In this document: one piece after another, positions 1 to 9,427 of the stretch
Layout of the letters: every line of letters begins with the position of its first letter
Position numbering within the stretch: position 1 is the first letter of the stretch
Notes under the pieces: model-generated
Told to the model about the DNA's origin: nothing
The model's input: the letters and a program-made list of their open reading frames with translations, nothing else
Databases searched by the model: none
From: an uncultured Bacteroides sp.
GTDB lineage: Bacteria; Bacteroidota; Bacteroidia; Bacteroidales; Bacteroidaceae
Assembly (NCBI RefSeq): GCF_902491285.1
Contig: NZ_CABUHK010000010.1
Coordinates: forward strand, 33,976 to 97,975
Direction: 5' to 3'
DNA: 64,000 nucleotides
Program-made: the position numbers and the translations under genes

Positions 1-1
1 G

Positions 2-1681
2 GTAGATGAAATAGCGAAAATACAAGTCCTTTACAAAGCTGTCTGGGTTATCTTCCTGATTGATGTTACCTTGCACATCTCTCTTGAATACCGAAGTACT
101 AAAAAGCAATATCGAAGGTTGGCATGGATATTGAGCGGATTGCTGTATCTCACTTTGATACCGGTCATATTCCACCGTCCGGAAGAGGAAGGAGCTATTT
201 TGCAACTTTGGGAGTTCTTGCATGGAAAGTTTTATCATTTGGTATTACTGCTGATTTTCTCCTTATTGAATCTGTCCAACGGACTGGTACGCCTGTTGGG
301 ACGCCGCACCAATCCGTCTTTGATACTGGCTGTCAGTTTTCTCGCTATTATTCTAATAGGTACAGGGTTGCTGATGTTGCCACGATGTACGGTGAACGGC
401 ATCACATGGGTTGATTCGTTGTTCACGGCTACGAGTGCGGTATGTGTCACGGGGTTAGTTCCGGTGGATGTATCGACCACCTTTACTACCGGCGGTCTTG
501 TCGTCATTATTTTACTGATTCAGATAGGCGGACTGGGAGTGATGACCTTGACCAGTTTCTTTGCGATGTTCTTTATGGGAAACACTTCTCTTTACAATCA
601 GTTGGTTGTACGTGATATGGTCAGTTCCAATTCATTAAGCTCGTTGCTGTCCACCTTATTATATATATTGGGGTTTACTTTAGTGATTGAAGGCATCGGC
701 ATGGTTTCTATCTGGTTCAGTATTCACGGCACACTGGGAATGAGTTTGGAGGGTGAGCTGGCTTTTTCCGCTTTCCATTCTATTTCCGCTTTTTGTAATG
801 CCGGATTCTCCACACTTTCCGGGAATTTAGGAAATCCGATGGTGATGACTAATCATAATTGGTTGTTTATCTCAGTATCCTTGCTGATTATCCTGGGTGG
901 TATCGGTTTCCCTATTCTGGTCAATTTCAAAGATATTGTATTGTATCATTTGCGTCATTTCTGGAAGTTGGTACGTACCCGCAAACTGGAAAAGCACCGT
1001 ATGCTTCATCTCTATAATCTGAATACCAAGATTGTGCTGATTATGACTTTCCTGCTGTTGGTTATCGGCACGTTGGCGATTGCTGCTTTCGAATGGAACG
1101 CCTCGTTTGCAGGAATGCCCGTTGCGGACAAATGGACGCAGGCTTTCTTCAATGCGACTTGTCCGCGAACAGCCGGTTTCAGTAGTGTAGATCTGGCTTC
1201 TTTGAGTGTACAGACTTTGTTGGTCTATCTGGTGTTGATGTGGATTGGCGGTGGCGCCCAGTCTACTGCGGGTGGTGTCAAGGTAAATGCTTTTGCGGTA
1301 GTTGTCATGAATCTTGTAGCTGTGCTGCGTGGGACAGAACGTGTGGAAGTATTCGGCAGGGAACTCTCCCACGACTCTATCCGGCGTTCCAATGCTACGG
1401 TAGTCATGTCACTGGGAGTACTGTTTCTCTTTATCTTTATATTGAGCATCCTTGAACCTCAGGCATCGTTGATGGCATTGACCTTCGAGTGTGTGTCGGC
1501 GCTTAGTACGGTAGGTTCCAGCTTGAATCTGACTCCGAAGTTGTGTGACGCAAGTAAGTTATTGGTGGCATTATTGATGTTTATCGGGCGTGTGGGCTTG
1601 ATTACGCTGATGCTTGGAATTGTGAAACAGAAAAAGAATACAAAATACCGTTATCCGAGTGATAACATAATCATAAACTAA
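2..1681 (+). CDS. trkH: TrkH-family potassium uptake channel subunit, 5' end outside window
   Basis: Membrane pore of a Trk/Ktr-type K+ uptake system, working with the cytoplasmic TrkA-like protein encoded 4 bp downstream. The reading frame is open to the window edge. The first possible in-window start (TTG at 71) has no ribosome-binding context, so the true start lies upstream and about 559 codons are visible. Many hydrophobic segments are present, with pore-loop signatures at TSAVCVTGLVPVD, SAFCNAGFSTLSGNLG and ATCPRTAGFSSVD. Each carries the T/N-x-G type filter glycine expected of four-repeat SKT channels, and a fourth loop lies near SALSTVGSSLNLTP. Family assignment is secure. Trk versus Ktr naming is a convention. 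Confidence 0.93.
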   Translation, partial: VDEIAKIQVLYKAVWVIFLIDVTLHISLEYRSTKKQYRRLAWILSGLLYLTLIPVIFHRPEEEGAILQLWEFLHGKFYHLVLLLIFSLLNLSNGLVRLLGRRTNPSLILAVSFLAIILIGTGLLMLPRCTVNGITWVDSLFTATSAVCVTGLVPVDVSTTFTTGGLVVIILLIQIGGLGVMTLTSFFAMFFMGNTSLYNQLVVRDMVSSNSLSSLLSTLLYILGFTLVIEGIGMVSIWFSIHGTLGMSLEGELAFSAFHSISAFCNAGFSTLSGNLGNPMVMTNHNWLFISVSLLIILGGIGFPILVNFKDIVLYHLRHFWKLVRTRKLEKHRMLHLYNLNTKIVLIMTFLLLVIGTLAIAAFEWNASFAGMPVADKWTQAFFNATCPRTAGFSSVDLASLSVQTLLVYLVLMWIGGGAQSTAGGVKVNAFAVVVMNLVAVLRGTERVEVFGRELSHDSIRRSNATVVMSLGVLFLFIFILSILEPQASLMALTFECVSALSTVGSSLNLTPKLCDASKLLVALLMFIGRVGLITLMLGIVKQKKNTKYRYPSDNIIIN

Positions 1682-1685
1682 AGAT

Positions 1686-2372
1686 ATGAAGTATATTATT
1701 ATCGGCTTAGGAAATTACGGCTATGTGTTGGCCGAAGAATTATCTGCGTTGGGACACGAGATTATTGGCGCGGATATTAGTGAGAGCCGTGTGGATAGCA
1801 TCAAAGATAAGATTGCCACTGCATTTGTGATTGACGCAACGGATGAACAATCCTTGTCGGTACTTCCGCTGAATAGTGTGGATGTGGTGATTGTCGCGAT
1901 TGGCGAGAATTTCGGTGCGTCTGTGCGGGTAGTAGCCTTGTTGAAACAGAAGAAGGTAGCCCGTATTTATGCTCGTGCGATTGATGGGGTGCATAAAGCC
2001 GTACTGGAAGCTTTTAGTCTGGAGAAGATATTGACGCCGGAGGAGGATGCTGCCCGCAGCCTGGTGCAGTTACTTGATTTCGGGACAAACATGGAAGCTT
2101 TTCGCATTGATTCGGAATATTATGTCGTGAAGTTCACCGTACCGCATAAGTTTGTGGGATACTTTGTCAATGAACTGAACTTATATGAGGAATTCCACCT
2201 GAAACTCATCGGACTGAAGCGGGCGGATAAAATAACCAATTGCCTGGGTGTTTCTCTGACAGAACTTCATGTGAAGAACGAACTGCCGGAAAATGAAAAA
2301 GTAGAAGAAGGGGATGAATTGGTTTGTTACGGTAAATACCGGGACTTTCAATCTTTCTGGAAGGCTATTTGA
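1686..2372 (+). CDS. trkA: TrkA/KtrA-type RCK regulatory subunit
   Basis: Cytoplasmic gating subunit for the upstream TrkH channel. The protein has 228 aa, the length of a single-copy RCK protein (KtrA-like) rather than the duplicated E. coli TrkA. The N-terminal Rossmann domain begins with GLGNYGYVLAEEL (the GxGxxG nucleotide motif near residues 7-12) and has an acidic residue at the end of beta-2 (GADIS). A RCK_C (TrkA_C) domain occupies about residues 140-228. It starts 4 bp after the trkH stop and is almost certainly co-transcribed. NAD(H) or ATP binding is known for the family; the ligand cannot be read here. Confidence 0.93.
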   Translation: MKYIIIGLGNYGYVLAEELSALGHEIIGADISESRVDSIKDKIATAFVIDATDEQSLSVLPLNSVDVVIVAIGENFGASVRVVALLKQKKVARIYARAIDGVHKAVLEAFSLEKILTPEEDAARSLVQLLDFGTNMEAFRIDSEYYVVKFTVPHKFVGYFVNELNLYEEFHLKLIGLKRADKITNCLGVSLTELHVKNELPENEKVEEGDELVCYGKYRDFQSFWKAI

Positions 2373-2409
2373 TGATTATTCATGTTGGCTTATAAAATAT
2401 GATTAGAAG

Positions 2410-2463
2410 AGCCGGATAATCTGTTGTAATCTGAAAAGACTACAATGATTATCCGGCTTTCTT
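2410..2463 (+). terminator. Rho-independent terminator of trkH-trkA
   Basis: A perfect 12-bp stem (2410-2421 with 2447-2458, core AGCCGGATAATC) encloses a 25-nt loop and is followed by a short T-rich run. It lies between trkA and the convergent GH2 gene. The opposite strand has no T-run, so it mainly serves trkA. Confidence 0.75.
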
Positions 2464-2489
2464 ATAAAGTCTAATTGGGAACAGCGTAA

Positions 2490-4943
2490 TTATTTTGCCT
2501 GAAGACGGACTGTTCCGGCTTTCACACCGCCTGCTTTGGCGGTCAGTACGATTTCTCCGGCTGTTTCATCAGTCTGTACAATAGCCGTCAGCATTCCATA
2601 GAAAGCATGCATCTTCGGGAGATGGAATTGTTCCAGATTGGTGGGGTCGCCATTGGCTACTGCCCGGAATTTGCCGGCTCCTTTTACGGAGAAGTTTATC
2701 AGCCGGTTGTCGGCAGGGCAGAGGTTACCGTCCTTATCTACCACTTTTACGGTGACATAGGCGAGGTCTTTCCCGTCGGCTGTCAGTTCGTTGCGGTTGC
2801 TGGTCAGTTCGATATGATGAGGCTTGCCGGCAGTGCGGACTGTTTTTTCTGCTACTGCTTTTCCGTCCTTGTTATAAGCTACTACTTTTACTTCGCCCGG
2901 TTCATATACGGCATCCATCCACATCAAGCGGTAACGGTTCTTCAAAGAACTGTTGTTCTTGCTTTGTTTGCCATAGCTTTTTCCGTTGATAAACAGTTCG
3001 GCTGTCGGGTAGTTGGTATATACGAATACCGGAGTTATCTCACCTTCGCGCCCCGGCCAAGTCCAATGAGGAAGGATATGCAGTGTCTCTGCATTCCTGT
3101 TCCATACGCTACGGTAAAGATAGTAGCGGTCTTTAGGAATACTGGCAAGGTCGATAATGCCAAACATGGAACTATGATTCGGCCATGAATCGGTATCATA
3201 CGGTGAAGGCTCACCCAGATAATCGAATCCTGTCCATACGAACTGTCCGATAGTCCAGTGGTTATCATCGGCTAATGCGAAATCTTCATCCGGAATATTC
3301 GACCAAGGGCATACTTCCACGTCATACGAAGAACATTGGTGGTCTTCATATTTAGCACCTTTCTTATCTTCCACCGGAAATTTGTAAACTCCGCGTGAAC
3401 TGACGGTAGAAGCTGTCTCGCTACCTAGAATCAAGTTCTGTGGAAGCTGGTCGTAAGATTCTTTATAACGCTGCGTACGATAATTAAGTCCCGGAATGTC
3501 AATCATTGCTGCAAAACCGTTGGCAAGCACACAGCTCACTTGATCCATTCCGCAAGTCACAGGGCGGGTCGGGTCTTCACGGTGGCAGATGTCCTGCAGG
3601 AACTTAGCCACTTTATAACCGACTGGGCTACACTGAGTGGGAACTTCATTACCGATACTCCACATCACTACACAAGGATTATTACGGTAATTGTGAAGCA
3701 TATTCACCATATCGCGTTCCGCCCATTCATCGAAATAACGGTGATAACCATTTGTACATTTGGCAATATCCCATTCGTCAAACGGTTCAATCATCATCAT
3801 AAATCCCATTTCGTCACATAGTTCAACAAGTTCCGGAGCGGGCATATTGTGCGATGTACGGATAGCGTCACAACCCATATCTTTCAGAAGGGTAAGTTGG
3901 TGGCGGAGTGCCGCTACATTGATAGCCGCTCCCAACGGACCCAAGTCGTGATGATTACATACTCCCTGGAATTTCCGGTGTTCTCCGTTCAGGTAGAAAC
4001 CTTTATCAGCGATATACTCGATGCTGCGGATACCGAAGCGGGTAGTATAGGTATCTACCAGCTTGTTGTCTGCATAGATTTTAGAAACCGCTTTGTAGAG
4101 AGACGGGCTTTCCGGTGACCAAAGTTCAGGTGCGTTTACAATGAAATTCTGTTCGAACGGCTGTCCGTGGTTGATGCGGCTTGTATTCTCTTTACGGGTA
4201 ACGACCTTTCCGTCCGGAGACAGTATTTCCGTCTCTACACGGATTTGTGTTTTTTCACCGGCATTTTCTATTTTCGTTTGCAGGCGTACGGCTGCAAATT
4301 CCTTGCTCACATGAGGAGTTGTAATCTGTGTTCCCCATACAGGCACATGAACTTTGTCGGTAACAATCAAGTGTACATTGCGATACAAGCCGGCTCCCGG
4401 ATACCAGCGCGAAGATTGCGGACGGTTTTCCAGACGTACGGCGAGTGTATTGCTCTTTCCGTCTTTATTCAGGAAAGGAGTCACATTGCAATGGAAAGAA
4501 TTGTAGCCGAAAGGCCAGAAGCAAGCTTCTTTGCCGTTTACATAGACGCGGGCTTCACTCATGGCGCCGTCAAAGAGTAGGGTCACTTCCTTATCGGCAG
4601 GAGTATCAAAACTGGTACGATACCAACCGGAGCCTACATAAGGCAGTCCACCGGTGCGTCCTGTTTTCAAAGATGCTTTTTTCTCGAAATTCTGTGTGAC
4701 GGCAACATTCTGAAGGTCGTTATTCATGTCGAAAGGGCCAAAGATTGCCCAGTCGTGCGGGATGACGACCGATTCCCATTTTGTGTCATTAAACTCAGGC
4801 TGACTAGCTTCTTTGAAGTCTCCTTTACTGAATTTCCAGTTCTTCTCGAGCAGCGTCTCGCTGCGCTGCGCCTGCAGGCTGCAAGCGGCTCCCATCAAAA
4901 GTACAGTTACTAACTGTTTTTGGTGTTTCATGTTCATTTTCAC
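2490..4943 (-). CDS. Glycoside hydrolase family 2 beta-galactosidase, exported
   Basis: Predicted exo-acting beta-galactosidase trimming galactan oligosaccharides in the periplasm. The 817-aa protein has a signal peptide (hydrophobic LVTVLLMGAACSLQAQ). It continues with a GH2 sugar-binding domain, an immunoglobulin-like domain, a TIM barrel, and a C-terminal DUF4982/Ig-like region. The acid/base Glu is in WSIGNEVP (E433) and the nucleophile is in GSETAS (E509); both are intact. It is the last gene of a minus-strand operon: susC, susD, susE-like, GH53, GH2. The GH53 endo-galactanase starts a short distance upstream, so the pair would cut the backbone and then release galactose. The family is certain; the exact linkage preference is inferred from context. 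Confidence 0.93.
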   Translation of the reverse strand: MKMNMKHQKQLVTVLLMGAACSLQAQRSETLLEKNWKFSKGDFKEASQPEFNDTKWESVVIPHDWAIFGPFDMNNDLQNVAVTQNFEKKASLKTGRTGGLPYVGSGWYRTSFDTPADKEVTLLFDGAMSEARVYVNGKEACFWPFGYNSFHCNVTPFLNKDGKSNTLAVRLENRPQSSRWYPGAGLYRNVHLIVTDKVHVPVWGTQITTPHVSKEFAAVRLQTKIENAGEKTQIRVETEILSPDGKVVTRKENTSRINHGQPFEQNFIVNAPELWSPESPSLYKAVSKIYADNKLVDTYTTRFGIRSIEYIADKGFYLNGEHRKFQGVCNHHDLGPLGAAINVAALRHQLTLLKDMGCDAIRTSHNMPAPELVELCDEMGFMMMIEPFDEWDIAKCTNGYHRYFDEWAERDMVNMLHNYRNNPCVVMWSIGNEVPTQCSPVGYKVAKFLQDICHREDPTRPVTCGMDQVSCVLANGFAAMIDIPGLNYRTQRYKESYDQLPQNLILGSETASTVSSRGVYKFPVEDKKGAKYEDHQCSSYDVEVCPWSNIPDEDFALADDNHWTIGQFVWTGFDYLGEPSPYDTDSWPNHSSMFGIIDLASIPKDRYYLYRSVWNRNAETLHILPHWTWPGREGEITPVFVYTNYPTAELFINGKSYGKQSKNNSSLKNRYRLMWMDAVYEPGEVKVVAYNKDGKAVAEKTVRTAGKPHHIELTSNRNELTADGKDLAYVTVKVVDKDGNLCPADNRLINFSVKGAGKFRAVANGDPTNLEQFHLPKMHAFYGMLTAIVQTDETAGEIVLTAKAGGVKAGTVRLQAK

Positions 4944-5002
4944 TTTTCAGGTATAAATAATTTTGGATTCGGGGTAAAGATATAAAAAAGCTTCCAATAA
5001 TT

Positions 5003-6082
5003 TTATCTCTTGAAGGCATTAAATGAATCAGTGGGTCTGCCGCTGTCGTCAAACATTCCTTTGTGGTAGCCTTTCCAGCCACCATAGCACTGGGGTTCCC
5101 AAGTGAAAACGCCGAGGCATTGGTCTATTTCTTTAGCTTTGGTCATGAAGTCGGTAAAGAATGCTTCTGCTTTTTCATAATTCCAGTTGACGCCGATTTC
5201 ACACATCATTACCGGAGTGTTGTATTTGGCTATTAGTGCTTTCATATTGGCGATACAGGCGTTATTCATAGCTTCCCAGTCATCGGGTTCTCCTTCATCG
5301 GGCATCATGTCCGGATAGAGTGACATACCGATGATATCCCATTTGCCTCCGTTTTGTTTTAGTCCGTCAAAAATACTGTTATACAGACTGGCCCTTTGTC
5401 CCTGGTCAAGGTGTACGATGACTTTGGCATCCGGATAGATTTCCTTTACCGCATCATAACCGGAGGTAATAAACCGGGCGAAGTTTCTACTTCCTTCATC
5501 TGTTGTAGTCTGGCCGGTGGGAAACAACATACCTTGATGTGTCTCGTTGCCCACTTGTACCCATTCCACATCAATGCCATTTGTTTTCAGCATATTAAGC
5601 ACCTCTTTGGTATGGTCGGCAATAGCTGTTTTCAGTTCTTCCACATTCATGTTTTCCCAAGCTGCCGGCTTGTATTGTTTTCCGGGGTCGGCCCAGGTGT
5701 CGCTGTAGTGGAAATCTATCATCAGACGGAAGCCCAGTCTTTGCGCTCTCCATGCCTTGACTAAGACATCGTTCTTGTTACACCAACCGAATACGTCTTC
5801 ACTGGGATTTACCCATACACGCAGGCGGATAGCGTTCATGCCGAGACTGCGCAATAGTTCCATGCATTCTCTGTCCTTTCCGTCAGCGTCATAAAACAGA
5901 TAGCCGGAGTTCTCCATCTCCGTCAACCAACTGACATCAGCGCCTTTGGCAAAGCCGGACATATCGTAATATTCTTCTTGTTGTTCCGGGAATACAGGAG
6001 TGTTTTCATTGTCGTTGCAGGCGGTGAAGAAGGCTCCGCACATAAGTGCGGAAGCCAGAAGTATATGTTTGAATCGTTTCAT
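5003..6082 (-). CDS. GH53 arabinogalactan endo-beta-1,4-galactanase, lipoprotein
   Basis: Endo-cleaves beta-1,4-galactan, the side chain of rhamnogalacturonan I. The protein has 359 aa, normal for single-domain GH53. The signal peptide ends at a lipobox (SALMCGAFFTACNDN; lipidated Cys22), so it is an outer-membrane lipoprotein and probably surface exposed. The acid/base Glu is in VQVGNETHQGM (E180) and the nucleophile in MMCEIGVNW (E295). The aromatic-rich segment SWLTEMENSGYLFYDADG is typical of the family. It lies 11 bp from the SusE-like reading frame. This gene is the strongest indicator that the locus targets pectic galactan. Confidence 0.94.
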   Translation of the reverse strand: MKRFKHILLASALMCGAFFTACNDNENTPVFPEQQEEYYDMSGFAKGADVSWLTEMENSGYLFYDADGKDRECMELLRSLGMNAIRLRVWVNPSEDVFGWCNKNDVLVKAWRAQRLGFRLMIDFHYSDTWADPGKQYKPAAWENMNVEELKTAIADHTKEVLNMLKTNGIDVEWVQVGNETHQGMLFPTGQTTTDEGSRNFARFITSGYDAVKEIYPDAKVIVHLDQGQRASLYNSIFDGLKQNGGKWDIIGMSLYPDMMPDEGEPDDWEAMNNACIANMKALIAKYNTPVMMCEIGVNWNYEKAEAFFTDFMTKAKEIDQCLGVFTWEPQCYGGWKGYHKGMFDDSGRPTDSFNAFKR

Positions 6083-6093
6083 AACTCGTTCAT

Positions 6094-7827
6094 TTAATTT
6101 TGTTTATCCATTGTAAATGTCATAGTTCTTATGTCAAGAGTAATCAAGTATGTACCGGCTTCTGCGGGTATATAGCTGCCGTCGCCAGCAGATGGCGCGA
6201 GATACAGACCGTCGGTACTTCCTTTAAGAGACCAATCCCAATTTTGATTTAATAAGAAATAGAATCCGTTTTCTGTGTTGGAGATATTGCAGGTAGCACT
6301 CCACGTTTGTGTACCGGCGTTATATGTCATTACATCACTGGTTAATGACCAGTTGTTGAATCCACCACAGATGTTGATTTGACTGATTTTTGTCGGTGTC
6401 CATGTCATGTCGCGAAGGCTGGCTGTAATCATAAAACTTTCAAGGGCTTCTTGGTCAAACCAAAAACTCCAATCAGAACCGGCAACTAAACTTTGAGGAG
6501 AGCCGTCCACCGGACCATACCATATACTCCCTTCTGTGTCTGCAATCTTGAAATTCTCCCAACCGGTTTTCATTTGGAAAACACCTTGGAATGTACCTTC
6601 TTCTCCTTCTTTACCGGTAGGTGTCAGGGTAGTCAAGAATTGGGGGGATGTTTCTGCACTGTATATGGCTAATGTTGCCGGATAGGTAGGCTCGCTACTT
6701 CCTCCTGCGGTTACTGCCGCAGTCCATTGTTGCGGATTACTTAAATCAATCGTTAACGTACATTCGCCTGCTTGCGGAACATTAACCGTGATATCACCGG
6801 AGGTTGTTCCGAAAGTAAGCCCGTTGGAATTTCCGTTGAAGGCGAACGGGGTATCTTTAGCTAGTTCATCACTGATTGCGTTGTCGCTTCCGGTAACGGT
6901 TGTATGGTCATATTGCTTGCCTGTACCACTAATCTGAATGGTGATATCTCCGGCTTCTGTTGCCGTGAATGTTCCTTGCCATTGATTGGTAGAACGGTTG
7001 TAAGTCATAGTGATGCCTTCTATTCCGTTGACGGTGAGTGAAGGCAGTAGTAATGCAGTCCATTGTTTGGCCGGAATATCGAAATTTACATAATAACACC
7101 CTGCCGGATTCGGGAACCAGATGCCCCATGTGCCTTCGGAAGTAATGATGAAAGGCTTTCCGATATCACTGGAGTTAGCTGTTCTTCAGATTGTTCCGTC
7201 AGCTTCCTGGAAAAGGAAGTTCATCCAACTGGTCGCTCCGATAAATCCTGTATAGATTCTGTTGGAGTTGGTGGAGAACAAGTCCAGGTTCGTGTCCTGT
7301 GCGTTCTGGTCAAGGATATTTCCGAATCTCATATCCAATTCGTAAGAAGTAACATTAACCTTTTCCACATTACTGTAAATCGGCTCCATATTATTTCCTG
7401 TTGTACCTTTCAGACGGAAATAGAAAGGGGTAGCTACGTTGGGGGTTGCTCCTAATGTATTGGCAACGATATTCAGGGTGGCACCCGTATAAGATTTGGA
7501 AAGTCCGCTTTCGGTAGACTCCACTATTGTCCCGGAGAAATCCTCATTCAATGATACTTCCAGTGCGGTTTTCAATACATCGGGGGCTTTCAGGACCGGG
7601 TCGCTGATTTGCAGGGTGCGTTCTGTCCAGGCAAATGATAGAGCGTAAAGTTTGGCGGTGGCTTCGGTCAGCACTACAGCGTCAGAGGAAGCAATCAGTT
7701 CGTTCTCTGTCGGGGTGGACAGAAAATATTTATCTCCGTCGTTCTCGCAGGCTCCAAGAAGCAGAAGTGCGGAGAATATTATTAATAGGTTATTAATTCT
7801 TTTCATATTGTAGTTCCGTATTAGCAT
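6094..7827 (-). pseudogene. SusE/SusF-like surface glycan-binding lipoprotein, interrupted by one in-frame TGA
   Basis: Lies between susD and the GH53 gene, the usual place for a surface glycan-binding protein. The N-terminal part (7827-7186, 213 codons) has a lipoprotein signal (FSALLLLGACENDGD) and a SusE-like Ig domain. The C-terminal part (7008-6094) carries repeated SusE/F starch-binding-like modules (for example KISQINICGGFNNWS). The codons between 7185 and 7009 are open and in the same frame, giving RTANSSDIGKPFIIT and onward with no frameshift. The whole 577-codon gene is therefore intact except for a TGA at 7186-7188. TGG (Trp) is the likeliest ancestral codon. It may be a real nonsense mutation or a sequencing error. 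If real, the product is a truncated 213-aa lipoprotein. Confidence 0.85.
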
Positions 7828-7829
7828 GA

Positions 7830-9407
7830 TTAATAATTCTCATTGAATAAATTCGGATTTGCGGTGAGTTCAGTGTTGGGTATCGGGTAGATATTGTACT
7901 TGCTGTTGACCGGCGCGCCATTCTTTTCCCCACCTTTCCATTGCCATAAATATTTGTTGGTTGTGAACATACCGAAGCGGATTAGGTCTGTACGGCGATG
8001 GCCTTCCCAATAAAGTTCGCGGGCACGTTCTTTCAGAATGAAATCTTCCGTTAGGTCTGCATCGGTTTTTTTATGGCTGTCATCACCGTAAGCACGTTCT
8101 TGCAATTCGTTTATATATCCCAGGATTGTACCCCTGTCGCTTCCGCTTCCGCCGCGTACTACGGCTTCTGCCATCATCAGATACACATCTGCCAGGCGAA
8201 ACAAAGGATAGTCCGTATTGACGCCACCATCTGCTGTATTCGAGGCTGTTTCCCCTGCATCAGTCAGGTTAGTCCATTTAGTGACAAAGTAACCATTGCT
8301 TTGGTTGTCTATCTTATCCAAGTTCAGCGTTTGCCCGTCGGTGAAGAACATAACACGTTTATCCTCTTCTCCCGTGAACAGGGAAGGGATTTCTCCACGT
8401 ACACGGAACATGCCCCAACCGCTTTTCACTCCGTAATCTTCCGGTTTCTGCAAGTCCGAGGTATTACTTACCGCACCGCAGACAATGTAAGTGGAAGAAC
8501 CCCATGATACGGTATGCGTAGCGTCTACCGGCAAGGTAAAGATGATTTCATTGGCAGTGCGTTTATCATTATCTGCATTGAACAGTTTGCTATAATCATC
8601 TTCCAGCGAATATCCCTGCTTGATAACTTCTTTGCAGGCACTGATACATTCGGTATATTTTGGTGTATTGATGTAAACTTCCGCATTCAGATACAGTTTG
8701 GCCAGCAATGTGTAGGCAGCTCCCTGGGAAGCCCGTCCGTAAGGACAGTTGGCTTTGTCGAGCATATCGCTCGTGATGCTTGTCAGTTCTGATTCAATAT
8801 AGCTGAAAACCTGTGTAGCTGTATATCGCGGAGGCAGATAGCCGACAGTCGGGTCATTCTCTGTAATAAATGGGATATTACGGAACAAATCCATTGCATG
8901 ATAGTAGAACAAGGCACGCATGAAACGGGCTTCGGCACGGTAATGACGGATTTCACCCTGTTCCTGTTCCGTGAATTGGGAGAGTTTTTCATCCGTAGCA
9001 TTACGGAGAAACTCGTTGCACAGTGCGATGTTGTAATAAATACGATAGTACATATCCGATACCCAAGGGTCGTTGGCATCCCAACTCAGATAAGTCAGTC
9101 CGGTAACGTTATCGCCTGACAGCCAGGTGGAAGCTACCTCGTCCGTTCCACATTCCTGTAGATTGAAGAAGCAACGCATATAATCCTGGCCGCTGTTACT
9201 GCTCAGATCCGGATCACCGCCTTTTTCTTGGCCTGTGGTGACCATAGCGGCATATATTTTACCTAAAACGGCTTTATAATTATCGGCACTTGTATAAATC
9301 GTAGAAGATGTTTCGTCTTCGTGCGGATATTGGTCTAAGTCGCCTATACAGGAACCCAGCAGCAATGTGCTGCAAAAATAGAAGGCTGTATATAATATCT
9401 TTTTCAT
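7830..9407 (-). CDS. SusD/RagB-family surface glycan-binding lipoprotein
   Basis: Lid component of the SusCD importer, capturing oligosaccharide over the SusC barrel. The 525-aa protein has a lipobox signal (FCSTLLLGSCIGDLDQYP). The N-terminal SusD-like_3 region contains the TPR-type helices (for example EQGEIRHYRAEARFMRALFYYHAMDLF). The C-terminal SusD_RagB domain has the common FILKERARELYWEGHRRTDL-type motif and ends in a stretch typical of the family (YNIYPIPNTELTANPNL). It begins 20 bp after susC and ends 2 bp before the SusE-like gene, so it is in the same operon. Confidence 0.96.
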   Translation of the reverse strand: MKKILYTAFYFCSTLLLGSCIGDLDQYPHEDETSSTIYTSADNYKAVLGKIYAAMVTTGQEKGGDPDLSSNSGQDYMRCFFNLQECGTDEVASTWLSGDNVTGLTYLSWDANDPWVSDMYYRIYYNIALCNEFLRNATDEKLSQFTEQEQGEIRHYRAEARFMRALFYYHAMDLFRNIPFITENDPTVGYLPPRYTATQVFSYIESELTSITSDMLDKANCPYGRASQGAAYTLLAKLYLNAEVYINTPKYTECISACKEVIKQGYSLEDDYSKLFNADNDKRTANEIIFTLPVDATHTVSWGSSTYIVCGAVSNTSDLQKPEDYGVKSGWGMFRVRGEIPSLFTGEEDKRVMFFTDGQTLNLDKIDNQSNGYFVTKWTNLTDAGETASNTADGGVNTDYPLFRLADVYLMMAEAVVRGGSGSDRGTILGYINELQERAYGDDSHKKTDADLTEDFILKERARELYWEGHRRTDLIRFGMFTTNKYLWQWKGGEKNGAPVNSKYNIYPIPNTELTANPNLFNENY

Positions 9408-9427
9408 GATTCGCTTGTTTTTAGTGA

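Noticed and set aside
7186..7188. TGA read as selenocysteine or otherwise recoded
   Set aside because: SusE-like proteins are not selenoproteins, and I see no stem-loop argument for recoding; a point mutation or sequencing error is simpler.
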